Shown: positions 1 to 11,296, counted from the stretch's first letter. The stretch is DNA of 64,000 bases from an uncultured Flavobacteriales bacterium (GCA_937139155.1 CAKZPI010000043.1:62001-126000); one strand, 5' to 3'. The notes: a model not told the origin generated them from the sequence alone. Numbers and translations are program-made.

Positions 1-37
1 TGAGGCCAACAAGGCATTCTCTCATTTTAGATTTTAA
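1..37 (+). CDS. rpsG: 30S ribosomal protein S7, C-terminal end only
   Basis: Only the last 11 codons and the TAA stop lie in the window. They read EANKAFSHFRF, which matches the conserved S7 tail (EANRAFAHYRW in other bacteria). The position directly upstream of fusA is the standard str-operon order rpsL-rpsG-fusA. S7 binds the 16S 3' major domain and nucleates the small-subunit head. The gene is cut by the window edge and is not broken. Confidence 0.85.
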   Translation, partial: EANKAFSHFRF

Positions 38-65
38 TCATCCATATTAAGGTACGCACATAAAG

Positions 66-2171
66 ATGGCAAAAAGAGATCTTAAATACACGCGGAACAT
101 TGGTATTGCAGCGCATATTGACGCTGGAAAGACCACGACCACAGAACGTATTCTCTATTATGGCGGAGTAAGCCATAAGATCGGAGAGGTACATGACGGT
201 GCCGCTACCATGGACTGGATGGAGCAAGAGCAGGAGAGGGGTATTACCATTACCTCCGCTGCCACAACTCTGAACTGGCCCTATCGCGGAAACGACTATC
301 ATGTGAACATCATTGACACCCCTGGGCACGTTGACTTCACCGTTGAGGTGAATCGTTCCTTACGTGTTCTTGATGGTTTGGTGTTCTTATTTTCTGCAGT
401 TGACGGGGTAGAGCCTCAGTCAGAAACCAATTGGCGCTTGGCCAACAATTACAACGTTCCGCGTATTGGTTTTGTAAACAAAATGGACCGTCAGGGAGCT
501 GACTTCCTAAACGTTTGCAAGCAGGTAAAAGAAATGCTAGGAAGCCACGCTCTTCCACTTCAAATCCCAATTGGGTCTGAAGCTGATTTTAGAGGTGTGG
601 TTGACTTGATCAACTTCAAGGGTATTATTTGGAACGAAGCGGACATGGGAATGACCTTCGAAACCATTGATATTCCGGAAGCAGTTTTAGAAGAAGCAAC
701 TGAGTATCGTGAGAAATTGCTTGAGGCTGTAGCCGAATTCAACGATACTTTGATGGAAAAATACTTTGAAGACCCTGAGTCTTTGACGGAAAGAGAAATT
801 TTGGAGGCCCTTCGTGAAGCTACCATCGCCGGAACCGTAGTTCCTATGATGTGTGGTTCTGCTTTCAAAAACAAAGGAGTACAGGCCATGCTTGACATGG
901 TGATGGAAATCCTTCCTTCTCCAACCGATATTGAAGCAATTGAAGGAACCAATCCTAGAACAGAAGAAGTTGAAAAGCGTAAGCCAAATTTCGACGAGCC
1001 TTTCGCAGCTTTGGCCTTTAAAATTGCTACTGACCCATTCGTAGGTCGTTTATGCTTTACCCGTGCTTATTCTGGTAAACTAAACGCAGGTTCTTATGTT
1101 CTTAACGCCCGTACCGGGAAAAAAGAGCGTATTTCAAGAATCTTCCAAATGCACGCCAACAATCAAAATCAGATTGACGCTCTAGGCGCTGGTGATATTG
1201 CTGCATTGGTTGGGTTTAAAGACATTAAAACTGGAGACTCTCTTTGTGATGAAAAGCACCCAATTGTGCTTGAGTCAATGGATTTCCCTGAGCCAGTAAT
1301 TGGTCTTGCTATTGAGCCTAAAACTCAAGCAGACGTAGACAAATTAGGAGTTGCTCTTGGAAAACTAGCCGAGGAGGATCCAACCTTCCGTGTAGAAACC
1401 GATGAGGAAAGTGGTCAAACCATTATCTCAGGTATGGGTGAGCTTCACCTTGACATTATTTGCGATCGTTTGAGACGTGAATTTAAGGTTGAAGTAAACC
1501 AAGGAGCACCGCAGGTAGCTTATAAAGAAGCAATCAGTGGTTCCGTTCAACACCGTGAGGTTTATAAGAAACAAACGGGTGGTCGTGGTAAATTCGCTGA
1601 CATTGTAGTTCGTATTGAGAACGGAGATGCTGAGAACCCAGGACTAATTTTCGTAAATGAAATTAAGGGAGGTAACGTACCTAAAGAATTCATCCCTTCT
1701 GTAGAGAAAGGATTCAAAGAAGCTATGAAAGCTGGGGTATTGGCTGGTTATCCTGTAGATAACTTGAGAGTTACCCTACTTGACGGATCTTTCCACCCTG
1801 TGGATTCTGACCAATTGTCTTTTGAATTGGCAGCGAAAATGGCATACCGTGAAGCCCTACCTAAGGCAAATCCTGTATTGTTAGAGCCCATCATGAAATT
1901 GGAGGTATTAACTCCAGAAGAAAACATGGGTGATATCGTAGGAGACCTTAACCGTAGAAGAGGTATGGTAGAAGGAATGGGTGACCGTTCTGGATCCAAA
2001 GTGATCAAGGCCAAAGTGCCATTGTCTGAGATGTTCGGATACGTAACATCTCTACGTACCATCTCTTCCGGACGTGCAACTTCAACCATGGAATTCTCGC
2101 ATTTCGAGGATGCTCCTAAGAATGTTGCCGAAGAGGTAATTGCAAAAGTTAAAGGAACTGCGAAAGCGTAA
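66..2171 (+). CDS. fusA: Elongation factor G
   Basis: This 701-residue translational GTPase drives ribosomal translocation and works with RRF in recycling. The G motifs are intact: AHIDAGKT at residues 16-23, DTPGH at 84-88 and NKMD at 138-141. Domains II to V follow, with the typical C-terminal segments GRGKFAD and MFGYVTSLR. The length is normal for bacterial EF-G. The ATG at 66 follows rpsG by 28 bp. rpsJ begins 10 bp after the stop, so there is no tuf gene between fusA and the S10 cluster, unlike in E. coli. Confidence 0.98.
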   Translation: MAKRDLKYTRNIGIAAHIDAGKTTTTERILYYGGVSHKIGEVHDGAATMDWMEQEQERGITITSAATTLNWPYRGNDYHVNIIDTPGHVDFTVEVNRSLRVLDGLVFLFSAVDGVEPQSETNWRLANNYNVPRIGFVNKMDRQGADFLNVCKQVKEMLGSHALPLQIPIGSEADFRGVVDLINFKGIIWNEADMGMTFETIDIPEAVLEEATEYREKLLEAVAEFNDTLMEKYFEDPESLTEREILEALREATIAGTVVPMMCGSAFKNKGVQAMLDMVMEILPSPTDIEAIEGTNPRTEEVEKRKPNFDEPFAALAFKIATDPFVGRLCFTRAYSGKLNAGSYVLNARTGKKERISRIFQMHANNQNQIDALGAGDIAALVGFKDIKTGDSLCDEKHPIVLESMDFPEPVIGLAIEPKTQADVDKLGVALGKLAEEDPTFRVETDEESGQTIISGMGELHLDIICDRLRREFKVEVNQGAPQVAYKEAISGSVQHREVYKKQTGGRGKFADIVVRIENGDAENPGLIFVNEIKGGNVPKEFIPSVEKGFKEAMKAGVLAGYPVDNLRVTLLDGSFHPVDSDQLSFELAAKMAYREALPKANPVLLEPIMKLEVLTPEENMGDIVGDLNRRRGMVEGMGDRSGSKVIKAKVPLSEMFGYVTSLRTISSGRATSTMEFSHFEDAPKNVAEEVIAKVKGTAKA

Positions 2172-2181
2172 TAGGTTAACG

Positions 2182-2487
2182 ATGAGTCAGAAAATTCGCA
2201 TAAAGCTAAAATCATACGATTACAATTTGGTAGACAAGTCTGCTGAGAAAATCGTAAAGACGGTAAAATCTACCGGGGCAGTGGTAAGCGGCCCAATTCC
2301 CTTACCAACCCACAAGCGCATCTTTACCGTATTGCGCTCACCGCACGTGAACAAAAAGTCACGTGAGCAGTTTGAGTTGTCATCTTACAAGCGTTTGCTT
2401 GACATCTATAGCTCTTCTTCAAAGACTGTAGATGCGTTGATGAAGCTTGAGTTGCCAAGCGGCGTGGAAGTAGAAATTAAGGTGTGA
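2182..2487 (+). CDS. rpsJ: 30S ribosomal protein S10
   Basis: This is a 101-residue S10 ([20 protein letters not shown]) with the conserved GPIPLPTHK and [14 protein letters not shown] segments. I chose the ATG at 2182. An open frame runs upstream into fusA, but it lies inside the EF-G coding sequence and has no homology to S10. S10 sits in the 30S head, and in E. coli it also serves as NusE in antitermination. It is the first gene of the S10 cluster. Confidence 0.98.
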   Translation: MSQKIRIKLKSYDYNLVDKSAEKIVKTVKSTGAVVSGPIPLPTHKRIFTVLRSPHVNKKSREQFELSSYKRLLDIYSSSSKTVDALMKLELPSGVEVEIKV

Positions 2488-2509
2488 TCCCATTTAAAAA
2501 AGTAACACC

Positions 2510-3127
2510 ATGACTGGAATTATTGGAAAAAAAGTTGGGATGACCAGCATTTACAACGAGGAGGGTAAGAACGTTCCTTGTACTGTAATTCAAGCTGGAC
2601 CTTGTGTAATTACACAGGTAAAGACCCTTGAAAAAGACGGATATAACGCTGTGCAACTTGGATTTGAGGAGCGCGGTGAAAAGCAAACCACCAAGGCAAT
2701 GGCTGGGCATTTTAAGAAAGCCAGCACGAGCCCTAAACGTACCCTAGTAGAATTCCGCGATTTCGACGGAGAGTTACAAGCAGGGGAGTCTGTTTCGGTT
2801 GATATTTTCTCAGAAGGAGAATTTGTTGACGTGGTAGGTAATTCAAAAGGTAAAGGTTTCCAAGGGGTGGTAAAACGCCACGGCTTTGCAGGGGTAGGTC
2901 AAGCTACTCACGGCCAGCATAACCGCCTTCGTGCACCTGGTTCTATCGGTGCATCTTCATACCCATCACGGGTATTTAAGGGCATGCGTATGGCAGGTCA
3001 AACCGGAAACGAACGAGTGAAAATGGAAAACCTTCAAGTGCTAAAGGTTGACGCTGATAAAAACCTTTTGGTTGTTAAAGGATCAGTGCCTGGAGCAAAG
3101 AATGGTTTTGTAATCATTGAGAAGTAA
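2510..3127 (+). CDS. rplC: 50S ribosomal protein L3
   Basis: This 205-residue L3 begins [15 protein letters not shown]. It carries the central loop segment [13 protein letters not shown] and the conserved Q/H-rich loop [16 protein letters not shown] that reaches toward the peptidyl-transferase centre. L3 is an early 23S-binding assembly protein. Its stop codon shares one base with the rplD start (TAATG), which suggests translational coupling. Confidence 0.98.
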   Translation: MTGIIGKKVGMTSIYNEEGKNVPCTVIQAGPCVITQVKTLEKDGYNAVQLGFEERGEKQTTKAMAGHFKKASTSPKRTLVEFRDFDGELQAGESVSVDIFSEGEFVDVVGNSKGKGFQGVVKRHGFAGVGQATHGQHNRLRAPGSIGASSYPSRVFKGMRMAGQTGNERVKMENLQVLKVDADKNLLVVKGSVPGAKNGFVIIEK

Positions 3128-3753
3128 TGGAAGTAGCAGTAAAAAACAGCCAGGGCCAAGACACCGGTCGTAAAGTGTCTTTAAATGAGGCCGTATTTGG
3201 TGTAGAGCCCAATAAGCACGCCATTTACTTGGATGTGAAACAATATTTGGCCAATCAACGCCAAGGTACCCATAAGTCTAAAGAACGTGCTGAGATTACC
3301 GGTTCTACCCGTAAGATCAAACGTCAAAAGGGTACAGGTACCGCTCGTGCGGGAAGCATCAAGTCACCTTTGTTCAAAGGAGGTGGTCGAGTATTCGGTC
3401 CTTCACCACGTGATTATAGCTTTAAGCTAAACAAGAAAGTGAAGCGTTTGGCTCGTATTTCCGCCTTGAGCGAGAAAGCCAAAAACGAAGGATTGATCGT
3501 TTTGGAAACCCCGAATATGGAGTCCCCAAAAACCAAAGATTTCGTCGGAATGATGAAAGCTCTTGGCCTTGAAGGGAAAAAATCTCTAATCGTGGTGGAT
3601 GAGCCGAATAAAAACCTATATTTGTCGTCCCGAAATTTTCAGGGTGCCAATGTGGTAACTGTTTCTGAATTAAGTACTTACGGCATTTTGAATGCAAATA
3701 GCTTAATTCTTTCTGAAGGTTCGGTAGAAAAAATTCAAACCCTTTTAAGCTAA
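3127..3753 (+). CDS. rplD: 50S ribosomal protein L4
   Basis: This 208-residue L4 has the exit-tunnel loop ([20 protein letters not shown]) and the [13 protein letters not shown] segment typical of the family. In enterobacteria L4 represses the S10 operon. No comparable leader is visible here because the operon continues from fusA. The ATG overlaps the rplC stop by one base. Confidence 0.98.
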   Translation: MEVAVKNSQGQDTGRKVSLNEAVFGVEPNKHAIYLDVKQYLANQRQGTHKSKERAEITGSTRKIKRQKGTGTARAGSIKSPLFKGGGRVFGPSPRDYSFKLNKKVKRLARISALSEKAKNEGLIVLETPNMESPKTKDFVGMMKALGLEGKKSLIVVDEPNKNLYLSSRNFQGANVVTVSELSTYGILNANSLILSEGSVEKIQTLLS

Positions 3754-3760
3754 ATAGGAG

Positions 3761-4051
3761 ATGGAAATTATAATTAAACCTGTCGTAACGGAGAAGATGA
3801 CCGAAGTAAGCGAGAAGCTTAACCGGTTCGGATTCATCGTTGATAAGCGGGCCAACAAGATCCAGATCAAAGATGCCGTTGAGCAAGCTTATGGGGTAAC
3901 GGTAACTTCTGTGAATACAGCAGTTTATCCTGGGAAGTCAAAATCAAGATACACCAAAGGAGGAATCATTGAAGGTCGCACCGGCTCTTTTAAAAAGGCC
4001 ATCGTTCAGTTAGCTGACGGCGACACCATCGATTTCTATAGCAATATTTAA
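3761..4051 (+). CDS. rplW: 50S ribosomal protein L23
   Basis: This 96-residue L23 begins [13 protein letters not shown] and has the conserved extension around [14 protein letters not shown]23 lines the tunnel exit and is the docking site for trigger factor and SRP. It lies 7 bp after rplD and 5 bp before rplB, in the usual order. Confidence 0.97.
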   Translation: MEIIIKPVVTEKMTEVSEKLNRFGFIVDKRANKIQIKDAVEQAYGVTVTSVNTAVYPGKSKSRYTKGGIIEGRTGSFKKAIVQLADGDTIDFYSNI

Positions 4052-4056
4052 GTCCA

Positions 4057-4881
4057 ATGGCGGTACGTAAATTAAAACCAAATACTCCGGGGCAGCGCTT
4101 CAAGATCATTAGCGCGTTTGATACCCTCACCACGGATAAACCGGAAAAATCCCTTCTTAAAGGAAAATCTAAGTCGGGAGGACGGAACAACCGCGGTAAA
4201 ATGACCATGCGATATATCGGTGGTGGTCATAAGCAACGTTACCGGAAGATCGATTTCAAACGTGATAAACACGGAGTTCCTGGAACTGTGAAATCCATCG
4301 AATATGATCCAAACCGTAGTGCACGCATTGCCTTAGTAGTTTATGCTGATGGTGATAAGCGCTACATTCTAGCTCCGAACGGCCTAAAGGTTGGGCAGGA
4401 GTTGAATTCAGGTTCAAATGTAGCACCTGAGGTAGGGAACGCATTGTTCTTGGGGGACATTCCTCTAGGTACCATCGTTCACAATATTGAACTTCGCCCA
4501 GGTCAAGGGGGTGTAATGGCTCGTTCAGCGGGTGCATTTGCTCAGTTGGCGGCCCGTGAAGGGAAGTATGTTACCTTGAAAATGCCTTCAGGCGAGATTC
4601 GCATGGTATTGACCACCTGTATAGCTACGGTTGGTATGATCGGAAATAGCGATCACGCACTAGAGCGTAGTGGTAAAGCAGGTAGAAGCCGCTGGCAAGG
4701 TCGTCGTCCACGTACACGTGGGGTAGCGATGAACCCAGTTGATCACCCGATGGGTGGTGGTGAAGGTCGTGCTTCAGGAGGTCATCCGCGTTCGCGCAAT
4801 GGCGTTCCGGCGAAAGGGTACAAAACCCGTACGCCTAAGAAGGCCTCGAATAAATATATTGTTGAACGCAGAAAGAAATAA
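4057..4881 (+). CDS. rplB: 50S ribosomal protein L2
   Basis: This 274-residue L2 has the C-terminal signature [13 protein letters not shown], including the His (in DHPMGGG) implicated in peptidyl-transferase function. RNA-binding segments such as [18 protein letters not shown] are also present. It is a primary 23S-binding protein joining the subunits. The length is normal. Confidence 0.98.
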   Translation: MAVRKLKPNTPGQRFKIISAFDTLTTDKPEKSLLKGKSKSGGRNNRGKMTMRYIGGGHKQRYRKIDFKRDKHGVPGTVKSIEYDPNRSARIALVVYADGDKRYILAPNGLKVGQELNSGSNVAPEVGNALFLGDIPLGTIVHNIELRPGQGGVMARSAGAFAQLAAREGKYVTLKMPSGEIRMVLTTCIATVGMIGNSDHALERSGKAGRSRWQGRRPRTRGVAMNPVDHPMGGGEGRASGGHPRSRNGVPAKGYKTRTPKKASNKYIVERRKK

Positions 4882-4887
4882 TGACCT

Positions 4888-5163
4888 ATGGCACGTTCGC
4901 TGAAAAAAGGACCTTATGTTCATTATAAATTAGACCGGAAGGTCATGACCAATGTAGATAGCAGCAAGAAGTCTGTCATCAAAACTTGGTCGCGTGCATC
5001 GATGATTACCCCTGATTTCGTAGGGCAAACCATTGCAGTGCACAACGGTAAACAATTTATACCGGTTTATGTTACCGAGAACATGGTAGGACATAAACTG
5101 GGTGAGTTTTCACCCACCCGCAATTTCCGCGGGCACGCCGGTAAGAAAGACAAGAAAAAATAA
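4888..5163 (+). CDS. rpsS: 30S ribosomal protein S19
   Basis: This 91-residue S19 begins [15 protein letters not shown] and has the conserved region [15 protein letters not shown], ending in [17 protein letters not shown]. With S13 it contacts the A-site finger and tRNA in the 30S head. It is placed between rplB and rplV as in nearly all bacteria. Confidence 0.98.
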   Translation: MARSLKKGPYVHYKLDRKVMTNVDSSKKSVIKTWSRASMITPDFVGQTIAVHNGKQFIPVYVTENMVGHKLGEFSPTRNFRGHAGKKDKKK

Positions 5164-5182
5164 TTAAAGATAAAGAGTAATC

Positions 5183-5587
5183 ATGGGCGTTCGGAAACAT
5201 AATGCGGCGCTGGAGCGCAAGGAGGCACGTAAGCAAATGGCATTTGCCAAGCTGAACAACTGCCCTACTTCCCCTCGCAAAATGCGTTTAGTAGCGGATA
5301 TGATCCGCGGGCAACGAGTGGAAAAGGCATTGTTCCTTTTGCAGTACTCCAACAAAGAAGCGGCTGGCCGAATGAGTAAGTTGCTAAAGTCTGCCATCAA
5401 CAATTGGGAGCAGAAAAACGAATCAACTTTCTCACCAGAGGAAAACCTAATCGTAGACCAGGTTTTCGTTGACTCAGGTAGAATGCTAAAAAGAATTCAG
5501 CCGGCACCACAAGGTCGTGCGCACCGCATCCGCAAGCGTTCGAACCACGTGACCATAGTACTCGGTAATCAATCTCTAGAAGCTTAA
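5183..5587 (+). CDS. rplV: 50S ribosomal protein L22
   Basis: This 134-residue L22 carries [18 protein letters not shown] near the N-terminus and the tunnel-lining hairpin around [20 protein letters not shown]. About 20 residues precede the usual L22 start ([20 protein letters not shown]), a modest N-terminal extension. The tunnel hairpin is the macrolide-resistance hotspot in other bacteria and looks wild type. Confidence 0.97.
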   Translation: MGVRKHNAALERKEARKQMAFAKLNNCPTSPRKMRLVADMIRGQRVEKALFLLQYSNKEAAGRMSKLLKSAINNWEQKNESTFSPEENLIVDQVFVDSGRMLKRIQPAPQGRAHRIRKRSNHVTIVLGNQSLEA

Positions 5588-5594
5588 GACGGAA

Positions 5595-6311
5595 ATGGGA
5601 CAGAAAACTAATCCAATAGGTAATCGTTTAGGTATCATTCGCGGTTGGGACTCCAACTGGTTTGGTGGCCGTAATTACGGAGATAAAATTGCCGAGGATC
5701 ATAAGATTCGTAACTACGTGAATGCTCGTCTTGCAAAGGCAAGTGTTTCACGAATCATCATAGAGCGTACCCTTCGCTTGATCACCGTAACCATTACCAC
5801 GGCTCGTCCGGGTATTATCATCGGAAAAGGTGGTCAGGAAGTTGACAAGCTAAAAGAAGAGTTGAAGAAGATCACCAATAAGGATGTTCAAATCAACATC
5901 TTCGAAATCAAACGTCCTGAGCTTGATGCCACCTTGGTAGCATCTTCAGTGGCACGTCAGATAGAGGGTCGTATTTCTTTCCGTCGCGCAACCAAAATGG
6001 CAATCGCGGCAGCCATGAGAATGGGCGCGGAGGGAATCAAGATTCAAGTTTCGGGTCGTCTGAATGGTGCAGAAATGGCACGTTCAGAAAGTTATAAAGA
6101 CGGAAGAATTCCTTTGCACACCTTCCGTGCTGACATTGATTACGCCATGATCGAAGCGCATACCACCTACGGTCGTATCGGAATCAAAGTATGGATTTGT
6201 AAAGGTGAGGTGTACGGCAAGCGTGAGCTTAATCCGCTTGTAGGTATGTCAAAAGGCAAGAAATCTGGCGGTGGAAACACTGGCGGAAGAAAGCAAAGGG
6301 GTAGAAAATAA
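5595..6311 (+). CDS. rpsC: 30S ribosomal protein S3
   Basis: This 238-residue S3 begins [20 protein letters not shown]. It has the KH domain motif [16 protein letters not shown] and the C-terminal domain motif [12 protein letters not shown]. It guards the mRNA entry channel and contributes to helicase activity. The tail after residue 220 is Gly/Lys-rich and probably disordered. Confidence 0.98.
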   Translation: MGQKTNPIGNRLGIIRGWDSNWFGGRNYGDKIAEDHKIRNYVNARLAKASVSRIIIERTLRLITVTITTARPGIIIGKGGQEVDKLKEELKKITNKDVQINIFEIKRPELDATLVASSVARQIEGRISFRRATKMAIAAAMRMGAEGIKIQVSGRLNGAEMARSESYKDGRIPLHTFRADIDYAMIEAHTTYGRIGIKVWICKGEVYGKRELNPLVGMSKGKKSGGGNTGGRKQRGRK

Positions 6312-6341
6312 GATTAGCAAAACGAATTAATTCCTGGACGG

Positions 6342-6761
6342 ATGTTACAGCCAAAAAGAACGAAGTTTCGGAAAATGCAAAAAGGCCGCATGAAAGGTGT
6401 CGCACAACGCGGTAACCAGCTGGCCTTCGGAACTTTCGGGATAAAATCATTAGAGAGCACCTGGATGACCTCGCGTCAAATCGAAGCTGCTCGTATTGCG
6501 GCTACTCGTTATATGAAGCGGGAAGGAAAATTGTGGATTCGCATTTTCCCAGACAAACCCATCACGAAAAAACCCGCCGAAGTACGGATGGGTAAGGGTA
6601 AAGGTTCACCAGAATACTGGGCAGCGGTTGTGAAACCGGGCCGTGTATTGTTCGAAATCGACGGGGTACCTGCGGATGTAGCCAAAGAAGCCCTAAGACT
6701 GGCAGCCCAAAAATTGCCAGTCACATGTAAGTTCATTGTACGTAGAGATCATCAAGAATAA
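6342..6761 (+). CDS. rplP: 50S ribosomal protein L16
   Basis: This 139-residue L16 begins [19 protein letters not shown] and has the conserved region [20 protein letters not shown]. It binds near the A-site tRNA and 5S rRNA. It follows rpsC by 30 bp and leads into rpmC after 6 bp. Confidence 0.98.
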   Translation: MLQPKRTKFRKMQKGRMKGVAQRGNQLAFGTFGIKSLESTWMTSRQIEAARIAATRYMKREGKLWIRIFPDKPITKKPAEVRMGKGKGSPEYWAAVVKPGRVLFEIDGVPADVAKEALRLAAQKLPVTCKFIVRRDHQE

Positions 6762-6767
6762 CAGGCC

Positions 6768-6977
6768 ATGAAACAGTCAATGGTTCGCGATTTGTCAACC
6801 CCCGAGCTTCAAGAGAAGCTTGATCAGGAAGTTGCTCGTCTGGAAAAGTTACGCATGGCACATGCGGTTACCCCTTTGGAGAATCCAATGGAAATTAAAT
6901 TGGTTCGTCGCGCGGTAGCCCGGATCAAAACCGAATTAACCAAACGCAACCAGGAAGGGGAAGCGATTAAGGCATAA
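6768..6977 (+). CDS. rpmC: 50S ribosomal protein L29
   Basis: This 69-residue helical L29 has the family pattern [16 protein letters not shown] and the C-terminal [18 protein letters not shown]. It sits at the tunnel exit beside L23. The size is normal and it is tightly packed between rplP and rpsQ. Confidence 0.96.
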   Translation: MKQSMVRDLSTPELQEKLDQEVARLEKLRMAHAVTPLENPMEIKLVRRAVARIKTELTKRNQEGEAIKA

Positions 6978-6982
6978 GGCAC

Positions 6983-7240
6983 ATGGAAACAAGAAACCTA
7001 AGAAAAGAGCGTACCGGGGTTGTTGTAAGCAACAAAATGGATAAAACCGCTGTAGTTAAAGTAGAGCGGAAAGTAAAACACCCCATGTACGGTAAGTTCG
7101 TGAAAAAGTCCACCAAATTCATGGTGCACGATGCTGAAAATTCTCTCAATGAAGGGGATACTGTACGCATCATGGAAACCCGCCCTTTGAGCAAAGGCAA
7201 GAACTGGCGGTTGGTAGAAATTATTGAAAGAGCCAAGTAA
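6983..7240 (+). CDS. rpsQ: 30S ribosomal protein S17
   Basis: This 85-residue OB-fold protein carries [20 protein letters not shown] and the conserved [18 protein letters not shown]. It binds 16S helices of the 5' and central domains. It lies 5 bp after rpmC and 2 bp before rplN. Confidence 0.97.
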   Translation: METRNLRKERTGVVVSNKMDKTAVVKVERKVKHPMYGKFVKKSTKFMVHDAENSLNEGDTVRIMETRPLSKGKNWRLVEIIERAK

Positions 7241-7242
7241 AA

Positions 7243-7611
7243 ATGTTACAACAAGAATCACGTTTACGCGTAGCAGACAATACCGGTGCCAAAGAAGTTT
7301 TGGTAATTCGGGTCTTGGGAGGAACCAAACGTCGGTATGCCTCTGTAGGTGACAAAGTGGTGGTGTCTGTGAAGGCAGCCATGCCCAATGGTACCGTTAA
7401 GAAAGGTCAAGTAGCCACAGCCGTGGTTGTACGCACCAAAAAAGAAGTACGTCGTCAGGATGGCTCATACATTCGCTTCGATGACAATGCCTGTGTATTG
7501 TTGAATACCACTGGAGAAATGCGCGGAACCCGTGTATTTGGACCGGTTGCCCGGGAATTGCGTGAGAGGCAGTTCATGAAGATTGTTTCACTAGCCCCTG
7601 AGGTACTATAA
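7243..7611 (+). CDS. rplN: 50S ribosomal protein L14
   Basis: This 122-residue L14 begins [18 protein letters not shown] and carries the family signature region [20 protein letters not shown]. It forms an inter-subunit bridge and is the binding platform for the silencing factor RsfS. The length equals that of E. coli L14 (about 123). Confidence 0.98.
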   Translation: MLQQESRLRVADNTGAKEVLVIRVLGGTKRRYASVGDKVVVSVKAAMPNGTVKKGQVATAVVVRTKKEVRRQDGSYIRFDDNACVLLNTTGEMRGTRVFGPVARELRERQFMKIVSLAPEVL

Positions 7612-7622
7612 AAATTATCAAG

Positions 7623-7940
7623 ATGAAATTGCACATCAAGAAAGGCGATACCGTAAAGGTGCTTAGCGGCGAGTCTAGAGGAGAAACCGGACGTGTGATC
7701 CGGGTTGAACCTGCTAAATCGCGTGCATGGGTGGAAGGAATCAATATGGTTTCTAAACATTCCAAGCCAAATGCTGAAAACCCACAGGGAGCAATCGAGA
7801 AAAAAGAAGCTCCAGTGCACGTATCAAACCTAATGTTGGTTGACCCTAAATCAGGAGATGCCACACGTGTAGGTAGAAAACGCGACGAATCTGGAAACTT
7901 GGTTCGCTATTCTAAAAAAACTGGAGAGATCATTAAGTGA
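7623..7940 (+). CDS. rplX: 50S ribosomal protein L24
   Basis: This 105-residue KOW-domain protein ([20 protein letters not shown]) is an assembly initiator that binds 23S rRNA domain I. Its TGA stop shares a base with the rplE ATG (GTGATGG), which suggests coupling. Confidence 0.97.
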   Translation: MKLHIKKGDTVKVLSGESRGETGRVIRVEPAKSRAWVEGINMVSKHSKPNAENPQGAIEKKEAPVHVSNLMLVDPKSGDATRVGRKRDESGNLVRYSKKTGEIIK

Positions 7941-8491
7941 TGGAATACACACCAAAACTAAAAGCCAAGTACCGCGAAGAGATCATTAAGGCTCTTACCG
8001 AGCAATTCGGGTACAAAAACGTGATGCAAGTGCCACGTTTGAATAAAATTGTTCTTAGCCAAGGGCTTGGAGCTGCTGTTGCTGACAAGAAAATTATCGA
8101 TAGCTCTGTTGAGGAAATGTCGAAAATTGCCGGTCAAAAAGCCGTTCCTACTGTGTCTAAAAAAGACATCGCAACCTTTAAGCTAAGAAAAGGAATGCCC
8201 ATTGGAGCTATGGTTACCCTTCGTGGCGACCGTATGTATGAGTTCCTTGAGCGTTTGATTACTACTTCCCTTCCTCGTATTCGTGATTTCCAAGGAATCA
8301 AAAGAAACGGATTCGACGGTCGTGGAAACTATAATATGGGAATTACCGAGCAAATCATTTTCCCTGAGATCAATATTGACAAGGTGAATAGAATCCAAGG
8401 TATGGACATCACGTTCGTGACTTCTGCCGATACCGATGATGAGGCTCGTGCCCTATTGGCTGAATTTGGATTGCCATTTAAAAAGAAATAA
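7940..8491 (+). CDS. rplE: 50S ribosomal protein L5
   Basis: This 183-residue L5 has the conserved segments [15 protein letters not shown] and [19 protein letters not shown]. It binds 5S rRNA and the P-site tRNA elbow in the central protuberance. A GTG lies one codon upstream (7937), but the ATG at 7940 overlapping the rplX stop is the more natural start. Confidence 0.98.
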   Translation: MEYTPKLKAKYREEIIKALTEQFGYKNVMQVPRLNKIVLSQGLGAAVADKKIIDSSVEEMSKIAGQKAVPTVSKKDIATFKLRKGMPIGAMVTLRGDRMYEFLERLITTSLPRIRDFQGIKRNGFDGRGNYNMGITEQIIFPEINIDKVNRIQGMDITFVTSADTDDEARALLAEFGLPFKKK

Positions 8492-8493
8492 AC

Positions 8494-8763
8494 ATGGCGA
8501 AAGAATCAATGAAAGCGCGTGAGCGCAAACGTCAAGAAATGGTAGACAAGTACGCTGAGAAGCGTGCAGAATTGAAAGCTGCCGGCGATTATGAAGCATT
8601 GCAGAAACTGCCTAAAAACGCTTCCCCTGTTCGTCTACACAACCGGTGCAAAATTACCGGTCGCCCGAAAGGGTATATGCGCCAATTTGGACTCTCAAGG
8701 GTAACCTTCCGTGAGATGGCAAATTTCGGCCTGATCCCAGGAGTTAAAAAATCTAGTTGGTAA
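8494..8763 (+). CDS. rpsN: 30S ribosomal protein S14, zinc-independent form
   Basis: This 89-residue S14 has the signature [20 protein letters not shown]. The four-cysteine zinc ribbon of the short S14 type is absent: only one Cys remains, so this is the C-minus long form. It assembles into the 30S head beside S3 and S10. The start ATG lies 2 bp after the rplE stop. Confidence 0.97.
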   Translation: MAKESMKARERKRQEMVDKYAEKRAELKAAGDYEALQKLPKNASPVRLHNRCKITGRPKGYMRQFGLSRVTFREMANFGLIPGVKKSSW

Positions 8764-8781
8764 TCCGGTAAAAGCAGTATC

Positions 8782-9174
8782 ATGACAACAGATCCAATTG
8801 CAGATTTCTTAACCCGCATCCGTAATGCGGCGAAAGCAGGACATAAAGTAGTTGAAATTCCGGCTTCCAGCGTGAAGAAGGAAATGACCAAGATCTTGAA
8901 GGATCAAGGGTATATTCTAAACTATAAGTTCATCGATGATGACAAACAAGGCATCATCAAAATCGCTTTGAAGTATAGCAACCGTACTTCAGCCATTACC
9001 AACTTGGTAAGAATTTCTAAGCCAGGGCTTCGGAAATATTCGAACTCAACCGAATTGCCAAGGGTATTGAATGGTTTAGGAGTTGCCATCATCTCAACCT
9101 CTAGAGGTTTGATGACCGACAAACAAGCAAGAAGAGAAAAAGTGGGCGGAGAAATCCTTTGCCACGTATACTAA
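8782..9174 (+). CDS. rpsH: 30S ribosomal protein S8
   Basis: This 130-residue S8 begins [14 protein letters not shown] and ends with the family motif [20 protein letters not shown]. It binds helix 21 of 16S rRNA. In E. coli S8 represses the spc operon at an L5 leader site, but I see no such structure recognisable by eye here. Confidence 0.98.
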   Translation: MTTDPIADFLTRIRNAAKAGHKVVEIPASSVKKEMTKILKDQGYILNYKFIDDDKQGIIKIALKYSNRTSAITNLVRISKPGLRKYSNSTELPRVLNGLGVAIISTSRGLMTDKQARREKVGGEILCHVY

Positions 9175-9206
9175 GAAATCCGTTTATAACGAATTTATAA
9201 TTAACA

Positions 9207-9755
9207 ATGTCTAGAGTAGGAAAAGCACCGATCGAGATACCTGAGGGAGTTCAGGTGTCACAGGCTGACGGCCAGGTGACCGTAAAAGGGAAGCTTGGTG
9301 AATTAAGCCAGTGGATCGACCCTGCTATTAAGGTGAATATTGAAGGTAGTACGATTACCCTGGAAAGGGCATCAGAATCCAAAGACCATCGCGCTAAGCA
9401 TGGTCTGTATCGCGCCTTGATTGCCAATATGATTGAGGGCGTATCCAATGGCTACAAAAAAGAACTTGAATTGGTAGGGGTAGGTTACCGAGCCACCAAT
9501 CAAGGTCAAAAATTAGACCTGGCCTTGGGATATTCACACAATATCATTTTTGAAATTCCAGCTGAGGTCAATTTAGAGACCGTAGCAGAAAAAGGTAAGA
9601 ACCCAATTGTAAAACTTAGCTCACACGATAAGCAATTGCTTGGAACTGTTGCCGCTAAGATTCGCTCACTGCGCAAGCCTGAGCCATACAAAGGTAAAGG
9701 GGTTCGTTTTGTAGGAGAATATATTCGTAGAAAAGCTGGTAAATCAGCCGGATAA
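9207..9755 (+). CDS. rplF: 50S ribosomal protein L6
   Basis: This 182-residue two-domain L6 begins [14 protein letters not shown] and carries the C-terminal signature [20 protein letters not shown]. It binds the sarcin-ricin loop region of 23S rRNA. Gene order rpsH-rplF-rplR is canonical. Confidence 0.98.
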   Translation: MSRVGKAPIEIPEGVQVSQADGQVTVKGKLGELSQWIDPAIKVNIEGSTITLERASESKDHRAKHGLYRALIANMIEGVSNGYKKELELVGVGYRATNQGQKLDLALGYSHNIIFEIPAEVNLETVAEKGKNPIVKLSSHDKQLLGTVAAKIRSLRKPEPYKGKGVRFVGEYIRRKAGKSAG

Positions 9756-9766
9756 AATTTGATAAG

Positions 9767-10120
9767 ATGGCATTGACAAAAACACAAAGAAGAACACGTA
9801 TTAAACAACGTGTGCGGAAAAATGTCACCGGAACGGCCGAATGTCCGCGCCTGTCAGTTTTCCGGAGCAATAAAGAGATTTACGCTCAGCTAATCGATGA
9901 TCAGTCTGGACGTACCCTATTGGCCGCCTCCTCTCGCGAGAAAGGCATCAAGGCTGAAGGGGCTAAATCAGAGGTCTCATTTAAGGTAGGTGAACTAGTA
10001 GCCGAAAAGGCAGTCGCCGCCGGAATCACAACCGTGGCTTTCGACCGGAATGGGTACTTGTACCACGGAAGAGTTAAACAATTAGCTGACGGCGCCCGTA
10101 AAGGCGGACTAAAATTCTAA
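9767..10120 (+). CDS. rplR: 50S ribosomal protein L18
   Basis: This 117-residue L18 has a basic N-terminus followed by [19 protein letters not shown] and the C-terminal [19 protein letters not shown]. It binds 5S rRNA and delivers it to the 50S. It lies 2 bp before rpsE. Confidence 0.97.
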   Translation: MALTKTQRRTRIKQRVRKNVTGTAECPRLSVFRSNKEIYAQLIDDQSGRTLLAASSREKGIKAEGAKSEVSFKVGELVAEKAVAAGITTVAFDRNGYLYHGRVKQLADGARKGGLKF

Positions 10121-10122
10121 GC

Positions 10123-10644
10123 ATGTTAGGAATTCGTAATATAGATCGCGTTAAACCCGGTGGCCTTGAATTGAAAGACCGCGTAGTAGGTATTCAAAGG
10201 GTAACCAAGGTAACCAAAGGAGGACGTACTTTTAGCTTCACCGCCATCGTCGTAGTTGGGGATGAGAATGGAGTTGTAGGATACGGCCTGGGTAAGTCAA
10301 AAGAAGTTTCTGATGCCATTCAAAAAGGCATTGAAGACGCCAAGAAAAATTTGGTTCGTATTCCATTGATTAATGGAACACTTCCTCACGAACAAGTTGG
10401 TAAATACGGTGGAGCTCGCATCTTTATGCGCCCGGCTTCACATGGTACCGGAGTGATCGCTGGAGGTGGTATGCGTGCCGTATTGGAAAGTGTTGGGGTA
10501 ACCGACGTACTTGCCAAGTCTAAAGGCTCTTCAAATCCTCATAACGTTGTAAAAGCTACCATGACCGCTCTTTTAAAGTTGCGTGATGTGAACAAAGTGG
10601 CTAAGCAACGTGGGGTGAGTATCACCAAAGTGTTTAACGGTTAA
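10123..10644 (+). CDS. rpsE: 30S ribosomal protein S5
   Basis: This 173-residue S5 has the double-stranded RNA-binding-like N-terminal domain ([17 protein letters not shown]) and the signature [18 protein letters not shown]. It takes part in decoding fidelity and mRNA entry. The region of known ram and spectinomycin-resistance changes looks normal. Confidence 0.98.
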   Translation: MLGIRNIDRVKPGGLELKDRVVGIQRVTKVTKGGRTFSFTAIVVVGDENGVVGYGLGKSKEVSDAIQKGIEDAKKNLVRIPLINGTLPHEQVGKYGGARIFMRPASHGTGVIAGGGMRAVLESVGVTDVLAKSKGSSNPHNVVKATMTALLKLRDVNKVAKQRGVSITKVFNG

Positions 10645-10655
10645 TAATATAAGTG

Positions 10656-10835
10656 ATGGGAAAGATTCGTATCAAAAAGGTGAAAAGCACCATTAACCGT
10701 ACTCAGGATCAAAAAAGAACCATGGATGCCCTTGGTCTTCGCAAAATGAATCAAACCGTTGAAGTTGAGGAAACCCCTCAGATTCAAGGTATGGTTCGGA
10801 AGGTGAATCACCTGGTATCTGTAGAAGAAATTTAA
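10656..10835 (+). CDS. rpmD: 50S ribosomal protein L30
   Basis: This 59-residue L30 carries KVKSTINRTQDQKRTMDALG and the C-terminal VEVEETPQIQGMVRKVNHLV. A GTG codon lies directly upstream at 10653. I start at the ATG, which gives the standard N-terminus MGKIRIKKVKS. Confidence 0.96.
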   Translation: MGKIRIKKVKSTINRTQDQKRTMDALGLRKMNQTVEVEETPQIQGMVRKVNHLVSVEEI

Positions 10836-10849
10836 TAAGGAATTAGAAG

Positions 10850-11296
10850 ATGGAATTGCATAATCTAAAACCGGCCTCTGGATCAACGCATTCAGACAAG
10901 AGAATTGGCCGCGGACAAGGTTCCGGATATGGCGGGACATCTACCCGTGGACATAAAGGGGCTAAGTCTCGTTCGGGGTATAGTAAGAAGCTTGGTTTCG
11001 AAGGGGGTCAAATGCCTTTGCAACGTCGTGTACCTAAATTTGGTTTCAAGAGTTTGAACCGAGTGTCTTATCGTGGTATCAACCTCGACACTCTTCAGAA
11101 TCTTGTTGACGCAAAGAAGGTATCTGAAATTACCCCAGAGGTATTGATTGAAAATGGCTTGGCCAAGAAAAAAGATTTGGTAAAAATCTTGGGTCGTGGC
11201 GAATTATCAGCCAAAGTTTCAATTACCGCTCATAAATTTACAGGTTCTGCCAAGTCAGCTATTGAAGCTGCCGGAGGAACTGCAACCGAATTGTAA
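10850..11296 (+). CDS. rplO: 50S ribosomal protein L15
   Basis: This 148-residue L15 begins MELHNLKPASGSTHSDKRIG and has the long basic N-terminal arm with GRGQGSGYGGTSTRGHKGAK. It is a late assembly protein located in the core of the 50S. It directly precedes secY, as in the spc operon. Confidence 0.98.
   Translation: MELHNLKPASGSTHSDKRIGRGQGSGYGGTSTRGHKGAKSRSGYSKKLGFEGGQMPLQRRVPKFGFKSLNRVSYRGINLDTLQNLVDAKKVSEITPEVLIENGLAKKKDLVKILGRGELSAKVSITAHKFTGSAKSAIEAAGGTATEL

Noticed and set aside
560..952. Long minus-strand frames opposite fusA and other ribosomal genes
   Set aside because: They lie wholly inside strongly conserved + strand genes and encode nothing recognisable, so they are shadows of codon bias.
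4072..4537. Minus-strand frames within rplB
   Set aside because: Same reason: complete overlap with a certain gene and no family signal.
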